A DNA stretch of 64,000 nucleotides from Zygaena filipendulae (taxonomy: Eukaryota > Arthropoda > Insecta > Lepidoptera > Zygaenidae). Where the stretch lies: positions 1,178,001 to 1,242,000 of the forward strand of contig OU015674.1 in assembly GCA_907165275.2 (NCBI GenBank), given 5' to 3'. The notes under the pieces were generated by a model that saw nothing but the letters and a program-made list of their open reading frames with translations, was not told the origin of the DNA and did no database searches. A program made the position numbers and the translations under genes. The first letter of the stretch is position 1, and every line of letters begins with the position of its first letter. This document shows, in pieces, positions 23,313 through 34,022 of this stretch.

Positions 23313-23627
23313 ATGAGCATGTTGACTAATTTTTTTTTTAGTCCGTCTTGTAGATCATCAAAAAATATTGGACACGTATTTTTTTCTTTTTTTACGTAAT
23401 CAAAAAATAACGGCGATATATTGAGTTGAAATTTCGCGTGACGTCACTATTCTGACAGTTCGTATGGCGGTTTTTGCGGTTGTGACGTCATAAACTTTAA
23501 TGGGCTTTATCTCTGTATATTTCAATTTATTTGAAAAAGCAAAAAATACGTGTCTATTGTTTTTTTATTTTCTAACTGGCGGACTAATTAGAATTTTGAT
23601 TTTTTAAAAGTAGTCAATATCCCCATT
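23313..23627 (+). mobile_element. CRE-bearing MITE, copy 3
   Basis: TGACGTCA at 23439 and 23483. It has a small internal deletion after the second site (CATAAACTTTAATGGGC). Confidence 0.85.
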
Positions 23628-23835
23628 ATAAGAAATTTATTTATAATGATATTTGTGCGTAGGTTTTTGCCTTTGTAACCCCTACTACAAATGGCAAAGG
23701 CTAAAAACTATTTATAATATTTTATTAGGTACCTACCTATTGTTTTATTTTCTATTAGATACATAAAATTATTTTATTTTTATTTTATTTTATTAAGGAC
23801 AACAACAAAATAAATTATAGCCAAATTATATAAAA

Positions 23836-24054
23836 CTAGCTAACCCCCGCGGTTTCACCCGCGGTAATTTCGGAGTTCCCGCGGGAATTCCGGAATAAAA
23901 AGTACCCTATGTCCTTTTCTGTAGGTACCCCTGAAATCGTGCGTGCCAAATTTCATCCAAATCCGTTCAGCCGCTTTTGCGTGCTTGAGTAACAAACATC
24001 CAAACATCTAAACATCCAAACATCCACACTTTCACATTTATAATATTAGTAGGA
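23836..24054 (-). mobile_element. Helitron, well preserved
   Basis: CTAGCTAACCCCCGCGGTTT at 23836 and AATATTAGTAGGA at the far end, with an AAACATCC repeat near its 5' end. Confidence 0.85.
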
Positions 24055-24566
24055 TAAAATCAAAAATTAAATAAATTGAATAATAAAAATGTATAGGCAA
24101 TAAAACACAGCGCCAGCTGGCTAAAGATATAGAAATATACGTAGGTTAGGCAAGTTCATGAACTTGTACACAACCAGGATTCCAGTGTTGAAGCAATTAA
24201 AACACATGCAGGTTATGTTTCATCGCAGTTGGTTCACGGAAAACGACAGTGTCGTGTCATGACAGTTTTTTATACTTACAGATATGACCGTGCAAATTTC
24301 ATTTCATTTCATTTCATTTCATACACACGAAATTAGTAAATAATTTGGGAAAAAATTCAGGAAAAAACCATTCATCACATTAAAAAAATTTAAATGCTTA
24401 TTTTTACAAAGTCCTATACGTGAATCGTATACGAATATATATATTTATGTTCAATGAGATATACATCAATGGTTATATTAAGCTGTGTGAATTAACTGTG
24501 AGAAATGCTGAACGTCGAAGTGGTAGCAAGGTGCCGAGGCAAATCCGAAGATATCGCCTTTTATAA
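24055..24566. other. no gene; ATTTC microsatellite
   Basis: Contains a five-unit ATTTC repeat at 24296-24320; otherwise unassigned. Confidence 0.5.
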
Positions 24567-24842
24567 TCCTTACTATTATAAAATGCAAAAGTGAGTTTGT
24601 TTGTTTGTTTGATACGCTTTCACGTCTTAATGGCTCTACCGATCATCACGAGATTTTGTACACACGTTGTCACAGATACAGAGAAGGATATAGGGTACTT
24701 TCTATCCCGAAATTACCGCGGGAACTCCGAAATTAACGCCGGTGAAATCTCATGAAATTTTGCATACACATTGTCAGAGGTAACAGAAAAGGCGTGCGGG
24801 AGCTCCGAAACTTCCGCGGGTGAAACCACGGGGAGCAGCTAG
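24567..24842 (+). mobile_element. Helitron with duplicated body
   Basis: The segment CATGAAATTTTGCATACAC...GGTGAAA recurs, so the copy has two body modules before the final GAGCAGCTAG. Confidence 0.75.
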
Positions 24843-24968
24843 TAAAGGATTTTTTTTTTTTTATACGATTTAATTCAAAAACGACTGGACCGATTTTAAA
24901 AATTCTTTCGCCATTAGAAATCTACACTACCTCTGAGTAACATTTAGGCTTACCGCGGGAACAGCTAG
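24843..24968 (+). mobile_element. truncated Helitron, directly adjacent
   Basis: Body motif CTGGACCGATTTTAAAAATT and end GGGAACAGCTAG. Most of the middle is missing. Confidence 0.6.
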
Positions 24969-24992
24969 TTTTCTATAACACCCTTTTTATAA

Positions 24993-25160
24993 TCCTTACC
25001 TACTTTTAAAATTGCGAATGTGAGTTTATTTGTTTGTTTGTTTGTTACGTTAGTAGTTAACTACTAAACAAACAAACTACTCAACCGATCATCGGTTCGG
25101 TTATCATTACCAGGGGTACAGAGAAGGACATATGGTAGGTACTTTTACCCCGAAATTTTC
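24993..25160 (+). mobile_element. Helitron, 3' truncated
   Basis: 5' TCCTTACCTACTTTTAAAAT. Contains a palindrome, GTTAGTAGTTAACTACTAA, flanked by GTTTGTTTGTT / AACAAACAAAC. Confidence 0.5.
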
Positions 25161-25522
25161 ATACCCCGTCATCGTGGCCAATGCCCATTCTATGACTGCG
25201 TGCGTAGAATGCGGTTCTGTGCTTATTAACTCCATGTTTCAAGACCTATCTTTCAGCACTTCGCTATCATGTGACACCTTATCTCGCCTATTGTGTTGTC
25301 AAATAGTTCCCATAGCCTTGCGAGTCGGAGGGCGGCGCACGCGCTCCGGGCCTAGCCTTTTTTGTGTATGTGTCCATACATCGCTCACCGAGCGACGTGT
25401 GCGATGATATCATTGTACCTACCTGCGTTTGTGTTAATAATCCCACGTATTTTAATCCTGTAACGGGGTAGGCTGTGCTTGGCATGAATCTAAGTCGGTC
25501 CCTCACGGCTGCACTCGCATTA
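25161..25522. other. no gene seen
   Basis: Moderately GC-rich (GGAGGGCGGCGCACGCGCTC) with open frames on both strands that show no motif. Confidence 0.3.
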
Positions 25523-25852
25523 ATAGGGATGTGGACTACTTTTGAAAATCAAAATTCTAATTAGTCCGTCAGTTAGAAAATAAAAAAACAATAGACACGT
25601 ATTTTTTTCTTTTTTAAATAAATTATAATATACAGACATAAAGCGCATTAAAGTTTAGGATGAGGAGGTCGTGACGTCACTAACCGCAAAACCGCCATAC
25701 AAACTGTCAGAATATAGTGACGTCACGCGAAATTTCAACTCAATATATCGCCGTTATTTTTTGATTACGTAAAAAAAGGAAAAATACGTGTCTAATAGTT
25801 TTTAATAATCTACAAGACGGACTAAAAAATAAAAATTAGTCCACATGCCCAT
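25523..25852 (-). mobile_element. CRE-bearing MITE, copy 4
   Basis: TGACGTCA at 25672 and 25718; opposite orientation to copy 1. It abuts a Helitron fragment, suggesting insertion into it. Confidence 0.85.
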
Positions 25853-26218
25853 TTCAGGATTCCCGTGGGAATTCCTATGCTGTACCTCCCCCTGATAACG
25901 TGTAGACAAAATCAGCCCATCGACACTGCCTTGAAGCAAAAATTATTATGGATCTATGCATTAACTTCCTTACCAACATTGGAATACCTAACCAAATCCC
26001 CCTGACCGCGTCTTACATTGGTAAGGTTAAGGTTGGCACAAAATGCTTTCATAGATTTCAGCGATTAGTATGAAAATGCCGACTCTTAAAACTTAGTGAT
26101 TATTTGCTCAGTGGGCAAAATTTTATGTTGATCGGTTGAGTATAGGTATGTAGTTAATGCGTGAAAGACAGACTTACCTAACAGAGAGTTCCTTTCGCAT
26201 TTATAATATTAGTATGGA
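25853..26218 (-). mobile_element. degraded Helitron
   Basis: CAGGATTCCCGTGGGAATTC at one end and TTCGCATTTATAATATTAGT at the other, with unrelated sequence between. Confidence 0.5.
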
Positions 26219-26661
26219 CTGTATAACATTAGAGATTCTGAATAAATAAATATGTCATTCTTTTTGTATATCTGTGATCATATTATTATTATATCCATGG
26301 AAGTATCTACGTCATGTCGACGGTATAGGGTTTTTGCATTCGAATTTTAAACACAATGAGTTGGACCATTTTGAACGTGGAAACAAAAGGAACTGCCAAG
26401 AGCGAGTGCAATGTACATTGTAGTAAGTACGTTTCGTTCTACGTTGACGTTATAAATTCATGGAGCTATAAAAATGTAGAGACTTGTTGTTTATTGTAGA
26501 GACGTCAGTTCCTGGACAGTAAAATCTTAATAATATTTTTCGTAGTGATTATATTATGATCTTTGATGTTATTTGTATGTTATTTACTAAAATATTAAAG
26601 TGTTATACTTTTTTTTAATATTATTTAAACATTTTTTTTTTTGTTTGCTGTTAAGGATTAT
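26219..26661. other. no feature seen
   Basis: AT-rich DNA. Confidence 0.4.
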
Positions 26662-26814
26662 TCCTTATAAATGCGAATTTGTTTATTGTTGTTTTTAATT
26701 CTTAGTTTGTTTGACTCTTGGTTGTTAGGGGTACAGAGAAGAACACATTATGTAATTTTTTATTCCCGCGGGAACTCCGAAATTACCGCTGGTGAAACAG
26801 TAAGGAACAGTTAG
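26662..26814 (+). mobile_element. short Helitron ending TTAG
   Basis: TCCTTATAAATGCGAATTTG start, GGAACAGTTAG end. Confidence 0.6.
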
Positions 26815-26922
26815 TATATTCATGTGCCCGCACTCATAGCATCATGCTGAGGCAGTGCCGTTTTGGTCATGGGGACGCACCACACAAACACCTCTGTCAT
26901 TTGAACTCATAATATTGTCATA

Positions 26923-27243
26923 TACAACGTGTTAATGAATTAACCAAAAACCTGATACACCCCATTTAAAAAAATCAACAATCATGACTGTTAGTAAAAT
27001 ATAAATTAGGTCGAAAAAGTTCAGTAGTTTAAAAGTTATTCAGCATTAGTTTGGAGATGACTGATGATTCGTTTTTTTTGCTATGGGCGGCGTACGCGCC
27101 AAATATTTTATTATAAATCATTTAGATATGCGCTAGTAAAAATTAAAAAATATAACCTATATTAAAACATGCTGCAATCGATTCGGAATTCGATTCTGAG
27201 CAAACTACTTTCTAGTTTTCAGTTGATTCATTAACACGTTGTA
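26923..27243. mobile_element. MITE with ACAACGTGTTAATG ends, copy A
   Basis: ATACAACGTGTTAATGAATT at the left is mirrored by TTCATTAACACGTTGTA at the right. The GC-rich core is shorter than in copies B (30503) and C (56497). Confidence 0.75.
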
Positions 27244-27304
27244 AAGGTATTTAATTATTTTTTTCTCTTAAAACATGTTTGTATAAAATAATTGTTCTAT
27301 ATGT

Positions 27305-27346
27305 TTCCAAATAAATGCCTTTTCTTTCTTTCTTCCTTCTTTCTTA
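27305..27346 (+). repeat. retroelement-like 3' tail
   Basis: AATAAA at 27309 followed by a TTTC-rich microsatellite. Confidence 0.4.
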
Positions 27347-27604
27347 ATGCCGTATCCACTATTTAGTTTTCTGACATCCACACCTCACAGAAAACAATGC
27401 CCAGTCCGGAGCACGAACCCGCGACCGTTGGATTTTGTTTAAATAAATACATAGATAGGTACAGCATTTTATTTGCAAAACGGAAGACCGCTTTGATTTA
27501 TATTTGCGTACGTTTAAGATTTTGTTGAACAAAAAACTAACTCCGGTCTATTTGTGTGTCTATCTGTTGAGGATAACGGATTTAGTCATAATATGTATTG
27601 TATT

Positions 27605-27987
27605 ATACACACATCAAAAGTGTCTAGGGATCAAGTACATTTTTTCAAGATTTTTAGCATGCCAAATCGCTGCGAATCTGTGATTCGTATCAATGGAAGG
27701 AACACAGAGTATTAATTTGTTTAGTCATTACAATATAAGTTTCAAAATCCCCTGTTTTTGCCTTTTTTTGCTATTTTATTGTCGACTTGGAATTGGTTCA
27801 ATTTCTCACAACTTACAAAAAATGAAATTTTTCTTAATTTATTTAAAATGTGGGGATGAGTTGTTATTTTAGATATGGGAAATAAGGTAGGCGGCCTGTC
27901 CAGAAGATTAAATTAGATTTAAATTAATTGAGTTTCGTTTTATAGCAAAAAATGTTCTTGATCCCTAGACACTTTTGATGTGTGTAT
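27605..27987. mobile_element. TIR element (about 30-bp ends)
   Basis: ATACACACATCAAAAGTGTC (TAGGGATCAAG) at the left is exactly mirrored by CTTGATCCCTA (GACACTTTTGATGTGTGTAT) at the right. The interior is non-coding. Confidence 0.8.
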
Positions 27988-28055
27988 ATACATAATATCT
28001 TCGGAATATATTTATTCTATTATAGATATAGATATAAATTGACACCAATTTTCAA

Positions 28056-28374
28056 ATGGGGATGTGGACTACTTTTGAAAATTAAAATTCTAATTAGTCC
28101 GTCAGTTAGAAAATAAAAAACAATAGACACGTATTTTTTTTTTCAAATAAATTCAAATATACAGAGATAAAGCGCATTAAAGTTTAGGGTGAGGGGGTCG
28201 TGACGTCACTAACCGCTAAAACCGCCATACAAACTGTCCGGATAGTGACGTCACGCGAAATTTCAACTCAATGTATCGCCGTTATTTTTTGATGACGTAA
28301 AAAAATAAAAAATACGTGTCCAATATTTTTTTTTAATCTACAAGGCAGACTAAAAAATTAGTCAATATGCCCAT
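28056..28374 (-). mobile_element. CRE-bearing MITE, copy 5 (upstream of sv exon 1)
   Basis: TGACGTCA at 28201 and 28246. It ends about 490 bp before the sv start codon. Confidence 0.87.
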
Positions 28375-28441
28375 TACCACTACGCCAAACTTACATTCTG
28401 TATACTCGTACCTACATATTGTGTATTTTTTATTTTTTCAG

Positions 28442-28487
28442 ATATAACAATGCTAAGTTTACGACAGAAGATACGCAAAAAATCGTC
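28442..28487 (+). other. candidate micro-exon with strong splice sites
   Basis: A textbook acceptor (TTTTTTATTTTTTCAG) ends at 28441 and a consensus donor, GTAAGT, starts at 28488, bracketing 46 bp. An ATG at 28450 opens MLSLRQKIRKKS, with two bases left over. The phase does not fit the sv coding exons directly, so if real it is a 5' untranslated exon or the start of another transcript. It lies 375 bp upstream of the sv ATG. Confidence 0.3.
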
Positions 28488-28493
28488 GTAAGT

Positions 28494-28862
28494 GAAATAC
28501 TGTAGGACAGTGACGTCATAGCCATGTGACAGACCCGTGACAGGCTAATAATAATTTAGACATTAATCAAAACTCATCCGTTTTGGTACCGCACAAAGTA
28601 AACAGAATAATACTCTAAAAATTCTCCTTTCTATAGTTAGTTAAAAAGAAATAGCTTTTAGTTCAATTAAAAAAAGTGCCAATTATAGTGCAAAACCATA
28701 GAGCTGTGTATAAACAGAAGTGACAGTGCAGAGGTCAACGAACGAATACAAAATCACAACGACAAAAAAATTATATTGTGCCACTTAAACTTAAATATAG
28801 AACACATAAAAAAAAATCAAGTTGAATTGTTTATATGGTGATGTGCTAAGGATTTATTCGCC
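28494..28862 (+). promoter_or_regulatory. sv: shaven 5' flank / 5' UTR
   Basis: Unique sequence directly upstream of the exon 1 ATG. It contains a stand-alone TGACGTCA (28511-28518), which is not part of a MITE, and AT-rich DNA up to the start codon. No clear TATA box or initiator could be singled out. Much of the last 200 bases is probably 5' UTR. Confidence 0.5.
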
Positions 28863-29034
28863 ATGGATCTTCACGCGTCACAATTGGTCGTCCATGGATA
28901 TGATCCTCATGCCCCACACGCGCCTCTCATGGAAGTTGAGGGTCTGGACCCCCACAGTCCTCAGCAAAAGGTCCTCATCCACGCTCCGACGATGCAAGGC
29001 CAGGATATGATGGGCAACGATCATCGGAATGGAG
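28863..29034 (+). CDS. sv: shaven (Pax2/5/8) exon 1, N-terminal coding exon
   Basis: This is the first coding exon of a Pax2/5/8 transcription factor. The ATG sits in CGCCATGG, a strong start context. The exon encodes 57 residues (MDLHASQLVVHGYDPHAPHA... ending ...GNDHRNG) plus one base, followed by a consensus donor, G|GTGAGT. The leftover G joins the GT that opens the exon at 62391, making a glycine codon and the junction [12 protein letters not shown], which is where vertebrate and fly Pax2/5/8 proteins enter the paired domain. The peptide is rich in His, Pro and Met and has no domain of its own, as is usual for Pax N-termini. The frame stays open past the donor to a stop near 29110, but that part is intronic. 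A short upstream ORF (ATGGTGATGTGCTAA) lies just before the start. The assignment rests on phase, donor quality and the downstream exon; I did not recognise the peptide itself from a known protein. Confidence 0.78.
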
Positions 29035-29429
29035 GTGAGTCGAAGTATACACGAAATTATTTGAAATCGAGAATTAAAACACTAGATATTGTCTTTAAAG
29101 TTTGTAATTAAGGAATTATTACAAACCAGTTTTCTTCATCTAATAAATAGTTACAGAATAATAACATCAATAATGCAACCTGTCCTATCTATTATATTTT
29201 GAAATCTATGTAACAGACACTCCGCCGCGCTGCCATTAAATTCATTAGATTCTGTTCAAGTATGGAAGTAACTATAAAGCGGGCAGAGAGGATAGGACTA
29301 GACCCAATTTTTAACTGTTAGCTAACTTGCTTAAAGTGCTTGTAAATTGGCTTGTTTCCTTGCTTTTAAAATTAAGTTCCAATACAATAAATGTTACATA
29401 ATTTCATTGTAAAAATAATCATCCATATA
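29035..29429 (+). other. start of the sv giant intron
   Basis: Intronic sequence after the exon 1 donor; no further feature recognised. Confidence 0.5.
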
Positions 29430-29555
29430 CTGTAGATATGTATGAGAAAGTAACTCGTCGGTCTGTTACCTATTCACACCTTAACTACTCAACCGATCGT
29501 CATGAAATTTGCATTTGTGTTGTCAGATGTGCAGAAAAGGATATGGGTAGTACCT
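29430..29555 (+). mobile_element. Helitron, 5' part only
   Basis: Body motifs TTAACTACTCAACCGATCGT and CAGAAAAGGATATGGG; no CTAG end. Confidence 0.5.
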
Positions 29556-29649
29556 GTTTATATGTATAATTTACCCCCGTTCAGGGGTCGGCGGGGAGAT
29601 TCTTTGGGGAGATCTCTTTCCAACAGTCGGCATTAAATATGTGTAATAT

Positions 29650-29984
29650 AGAGGCATGTTGACGACCTTCTGAAAATCAAAATTCTAATTAGTCCGTCAG
29701 TTAGAAAATAAAAAAAAACAATAGTTATGTATTCTTTGATTTTTCAAATAAATGAAAATATACAGAGATAAAGCGCATTAAAATTTAGGGTGGGGGCTCG
29801 TGACGTCACTGACCGCTAAGCAATGTCACCATACAAACTGCACCGGTTGGTGACGTCACGCGAAATTTCAACTGAATGTATCGCCGTTATTTTTTTGATT
29901 AGGTACTTACGTAAAAAAAGAAAAAATACGTGTCCAATATTTTTTATTAATCTACAAGACGGACTAAAAAAATGTCAACATCTT
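29650..29984 (-). mobile_element. CRE-bearing MITE, copy 6 (in sv intron)
   Basis: TGACGTCA at 29801 and 29851. Spacing is slightly longer than in the other copies and the ends are more diverged. Confidence 0.8.
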
Positions 29985-30315
29985 CTCGACACTTTTCGAT
30001 AGAATCCAATCTTTCTTGGAGAAAAAATTCTCAGGGCACGAGAATAAAAACTATAAAACAGATTCCAAAAAATTAACGACCTACGCGTTTGTGACGCGTT
30101 TATGACGCGACAACATACATTTTTCATTCGATTGTTCATAGGTGGCGTTGTAACTAATTAAGAATTTTCATGAGGTTTCCCATCGAATTCAATCTTTTAG
30201 CTGTTAATTGTTTTATATGTTATCACACTGATAGGCACACCCGTCTTTGTTTAAGAATCATAGATGTAATATACCAGTTTGGGTGTAAAGAGCAGATGTG
30301 TCTGATCTGATGTAG
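29985..30315. other. intronic, no element seen
   Basis: Unique-looking sequence leading into the candidate cassette exon. Confidence 0.4.
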
Positions 30316-30369
30316 AGTATGACTTCACAGATGAGCAGTACCGAGCGCACAGCAGCAACCAGGGAGACA
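30316..30369 (+). CDS. sv: candidate phase-symmetric cassette exon of shaven
   Basis: Predicted exon of 54 bp after the acceptor TCTGATCTGATGTAG and before a consensus donor, A|GTGAGTAC. It takes one base from the previous exon and leaves one base, so it can be included between exon 1 and the paired exon without shifting the frame. Inclusion would change NG-G-HGGV into NG-E-YDFTDEQYRAHSSNQGD-S-HGGV, adding 18 residues just before the paired domain. The peptide is acidic/polar and free of stops. The polypyrimidine tract is weak, and no homologous exon is known to me. It could instead be an untranslated exon or chance. It lies 1.3 kb downstream of exon 1, between two mobile elements but not inside one. 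Confidence 0.45.
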
Positions 30370-30502
30370 GTGAGTACATCCTTATTTTATTATTTTAACA
30401 CGTCACAACACACAGATCTACTTGATCCCACACTATTTGTAGCGTGGAAACCAAGCGACACGTGGTAGATGAACACGCACTACGTATATTAAACTATAGA
30501 TA

Positions 30503-30862
30503 TACAACGTGTTAATGAATTAACTGAAAACCTGATACACCCCATTTAAAAAATAAACAATAATATGATTAAAATATATTTTATGTCGAAAAAATTTATA
30601 CTTTAAAAGTTATTTAACATTAGTTTAGAGGTGACCTATGTATTAAATTCCAAGCGCTACGCCCGCGCCTACCAGTTCGATTTTTTTTGCTGCGGGCGGC
30701 GCGCGGCGGCGTGCGCGACAAATATTGTACTATAAATAATTTAGACATGGGCTAGTAAAAAAGAAAAAAAATAACCTATATTAAAACATAGTGCGATCGA
30801 TTCGCTAATCGATTCTGAGCAAACTACTTTCTAGTTTTCAGTTAATTCATTAACACGTTGTA
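30503..30862. mobile_element. MITE with ACAACGTGTTAATG ends, copy B
   Basis: Longest of the three copies; its core has GGGCGGCGCGCGGCGGCGTG. The mirrored end is TTAATTCATTAACACGTTGT. Confidence 0.78.
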
Positions 30863-31068
30863 TAAACACATCCAGATTGGAAACAGCAACTGCTCATCAC
30901 AGAAAGTTCATACCCAACAAAAACATTTTCATGTAAAATGTTGCCAAGACGAGACCATATGCCAGCACTTTCAAAAAGTTATCAGATCTTATGTAGAGCC
31001 AAGCTTCTAACTCTACACGCCTTAACTCTACAAGGTCTAACTTCACAAACTCTACACCTTAGCCAAAA

Positions 31069-31198
31069 TATGTGGCTTGACCATTTCGCTACATTCACAT
31101 GGCCCTTAGGCCCTAAGGTGAAAAATTGGTCCATTTTTCATTACTTTTCTGTTATACAATAATAGTTCTTTGTAGTAACGAAACGGCCAAGCCACATA
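31069..31198. mobile_element. 130-bp MITE
   Basis: TATGTGGCTTGACCATTTCG pairs with CGAAACGGCCAAGCCACATA across a short AT-rich centre. Confidence 0.65.
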
Positions 31199-31284
31199 CA
31201 AGGGTTCAAAAAAACGACGAAACGCTTCGAGAAAAGGTAGGTAGTGCCCTTGCGCTTTGCTGGCTCGTCTTGGCGGGGGCACTA

Positions 31285-31375
31285 CCGTGCCCCCAGATCA
31301 CTAGGAATCGAACCCGGAACTTTTGATTAGCGGGTATAAGCGTGGTGACCTACTGCGCCAATCCGATCGCCATTT
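31285..31375 (-). repeat. tRNA-derived SINE
   Basis: Minus strand: GATTGGCGCAGTAGGTCACC (A-box region) and GGGTTCGATTCC (B box). Its head matches 2578-2697. Confidence 0.6.
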
Positions 31376-32767
31376 ATGTACCTATAAAATGCTTTTTCTT
31401 TTTCATTTTGAGAGTCAATTCTGGTTACGGATTACACAAAATTATACTACACTAATAAAGGTGTACCCTTATAAGCCCTCATTACGATGTCCGATCAGTT
31501 TAATTCAAGTATGATAATATCGCTGTATGTGGATAGACCCTTAACGTGATTTTGTGTTTTGTATAAGCATAATTGGCTCTCTATATTCATCACCTACTGT
31601 ATTTATAATGCTTATTCTTCTTTCCACTTTGTATCAGATGAAGATATCTTAATATACTTAGGTAGGTATACATACCTGTTTAATTTTTAATGTACATAAT
31701 ATTGATCGTAATTGCAAAATAAACTGGCCGTAACACTTAACATACAAAAATGAATGGAGTGGTGTAGGTACGTCAGAAAACTTCGTCTTCTTCTTCTTAT
31801 TTTCGATTAGACAAGAGCGTCTTGGATAAGAAGACCTTACAACATCTAGCTGGAAACATCTAGGTAATTATAAAAAAAGTTTCGTGTAACTAGACGAATA
31901 ACTTTTTTTTTATAATTATAGTCTCCGCGACATTAAAGTTCTTTTGCTAATATAATCGAACACAGATCATAGTTACTAGGTATCATAGCACGCCTTATTG
32001 TCCATATTTATATCAATACGATTTAAATGTATAAATATTTCTTATATAAAAATATTATTCACATTACAGAGAGACCTAGTTTCTTTGTACGTATCGCGTA
32101 AAGTTGTGGTGCTAGTATTAGCGGGGTTAGAAGCGGAGCGGTTACTACAGTGTTACAGTTTCAAAGCACGACTTTTTGACAAAAGCTGTCAAAACTTACA
32201 TCAAATAAAAAAAGGGTTTTATTTAAGGTTCTTTTCATTCTGTTGAAAAGATAAAATTATTAAAAAGGTATTTTTAATTTAAAAAGTTTTTTTTATTAAA
32301 GTTAGACACCTGCATAGAAGTTGAAAATTGTATTATTAGCAGCATGATAGTTTGTTCTTTCTTGTGTTTAAATTTTTTCTTTTTTTGACAGACTTGGTAC
32401 TTAGGTACCAACTAAAATAGTTCAAAGTACACTAATTACTTATCTATTCGGGCGATTGAGTCACTACTAGTTTTACTACTTTTTTTTCTCCAATCAATAT
32501 CTTATCTCAAACCACGCTCAAACCGCGACCACACGCTGCAACCGAAGCTCGTCGCTTCGAATGCGCGAGCGCTTGCTTGCCTCAAGTAATTTCACACCGA
32601 TTTAGACAAGTGTACACGAACAAAAAACCACTCCATTCACTCGCCACAGACAGAAGCGGGGACGTGCGCGACACCAGCAACCTGGGGTCTTTATTCACTA
32701 CGACCAACAACGTTCTTTGCCCAAAACGGGTGTCTCAAAAACAATCCCAAACATTTTGATGCCAAAA
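31376..32767. other. intronic, no gene seen
   Basis: Largely AT-rich; a GC-balanced stretch near 32520-32740 has an open frame without motif support. Confidence 0.35.
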
Positions 32768-32925
32768 TATACGGAGTTCCCGCGGGAATTTCGGGTTACA
32801 ATATAGCTTATGTTACACAGGGACAATGTAGCATTCTAATGGTGAAAGAATTTTTGGAATAGGTCCAGAATTTTTCAGTTAAATTGTAACAAACAAACAA
32901 ACAAAGAAATATTTCTTCTTTATTA
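32768..32925 (-). mobile_element. Helitron fragment
   Basis: ATACGGAGTTCCCGCGGGAA then GTAACAAACAAACAAACAAA; the 3' terminus is lost. Confidence 0.55.
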
Positions 32926-33077
32926 TCTTTATAGTATATTTTAAATAAAAATGTATTGCTGTTCGTTTGTCTCGCTAAAAGTCGAGAATGGCTGGATCGA
33001 TTTGGCTAATTTCGATTTTGAAAGATTGGAAGGGGAATTCCGAAACTCACGCGGGTAAAACTGCGGGGTACAGCTAG
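32926..33077 (+). mobile_element. short Helitron
   Basis: Starts TCTTTATAGTATATTTTAAA, contains ATGGCTGGATCGATTT, ends GGGGTACAGCTAG. It lies head to head with the previous fragment. Confidence 0.65.
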
Positions 33078-33582
33078 TAATAATATTATTATAGATTAAT
33101 TCTCTGAGTAAGTACCATTAGACACGTAGTAAATTTTTTTTTTTTCAAATGAAACATCTTTGAGCGCGAGGTAAGAGCAGTTTTTGTGGCGCGTTATCTA
33201 AACGTGACGTGTTATGGTCATAGTGAATGAGGCCCCTGTAGTGGAAATGGTTTTTGAATGAATCCCCACGTGTGGGAGTGGGACGGAGCTGATCGTGAGA
33301 CATGACTGTGTAGTTTTTGGACGAGCGGTGGGCTTTGTGGCGATCGATGGTCAATGAAAGGGTTAACGAAAGTTATCGATGGATTTTGAAATGCTAAACT
33401 TGCTGCGACGATTCCAGTAGTGTTGTTTCACATATTAACTGTTGTCGTGGCAAATAAAGTTTATTTCATTTCATTTCATTTCATTTCAGATGTTTTCAAT
33501 GAATTTCTCATAGGTATTTATAGCTATATTGATCATGAGAATGACTTTGGCCTGAACAAATTTTTGAATGTATGATAGATTC
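33078..33582. other. unassigned; TTTCA retro-tail
   Basis: AATAAA at 33453 followed by five TTTCA/ATTTC units to 33489 suggests a retroelement 3' end. The preceding 300 bases are moderately GC-rich but unrecognised. Confidence 0.4.
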
Positions 33583-33823
33583 ACCGCCGCACTCAGAGTC
33601 GACTTTAATGATTACTTAGTTAAGTATAGATTTTTAAAACAAAACTGCACCAATCAGAGAAGTTTAATAAATTAATGTTAGTTGGCATTTAACTAATTAA
33701 GTTACATTTCATTAAATGCCAATTAAAATTAATTTACTGAGCGTCTCTGATTGCGGCAGTTTTGTCTTAAAAATCTATACTTAACTAAGTAATCATTAAA
33801 GTCGACTCTGAGTGCAGCTGTTA
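33583..33823. mobile_element. palindromic (foldback) MITE
   Basis: ACCGCCGCACTCAGAGTCGA mirrored at 33804-33823, with the same TTAATTAGT centre as 13148-13389. Confidence 0.8.
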
Positions 33824-33841
33824 GATTTCAATTTAACGTCA

Positions 33842-34022
33842 ATCGTTACTATTGCGAAAGTGAGTTTGTTTGTGTATTTGTAACGTTTTCACGCCTTACT
33901 GCTCCACGGATCATCATGAAATTTTGGATAAACCTTATCAGCGGTTCAGAAAAGGACACACGGTACTTTTTATCCCGAAATTCCCGCGGGAATTCCGAAA
34001 TAAACGCGGGTGAAGCAGCAAG
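33842..34022 (+). mobile_element. Helitron, degraded ends
   Basis: GATCATCATGAAATTTTGGA and AATTCCCGCGGGAATTCCGA; the end is reduced to AGCAAGTAG. Confidence 0.6.
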
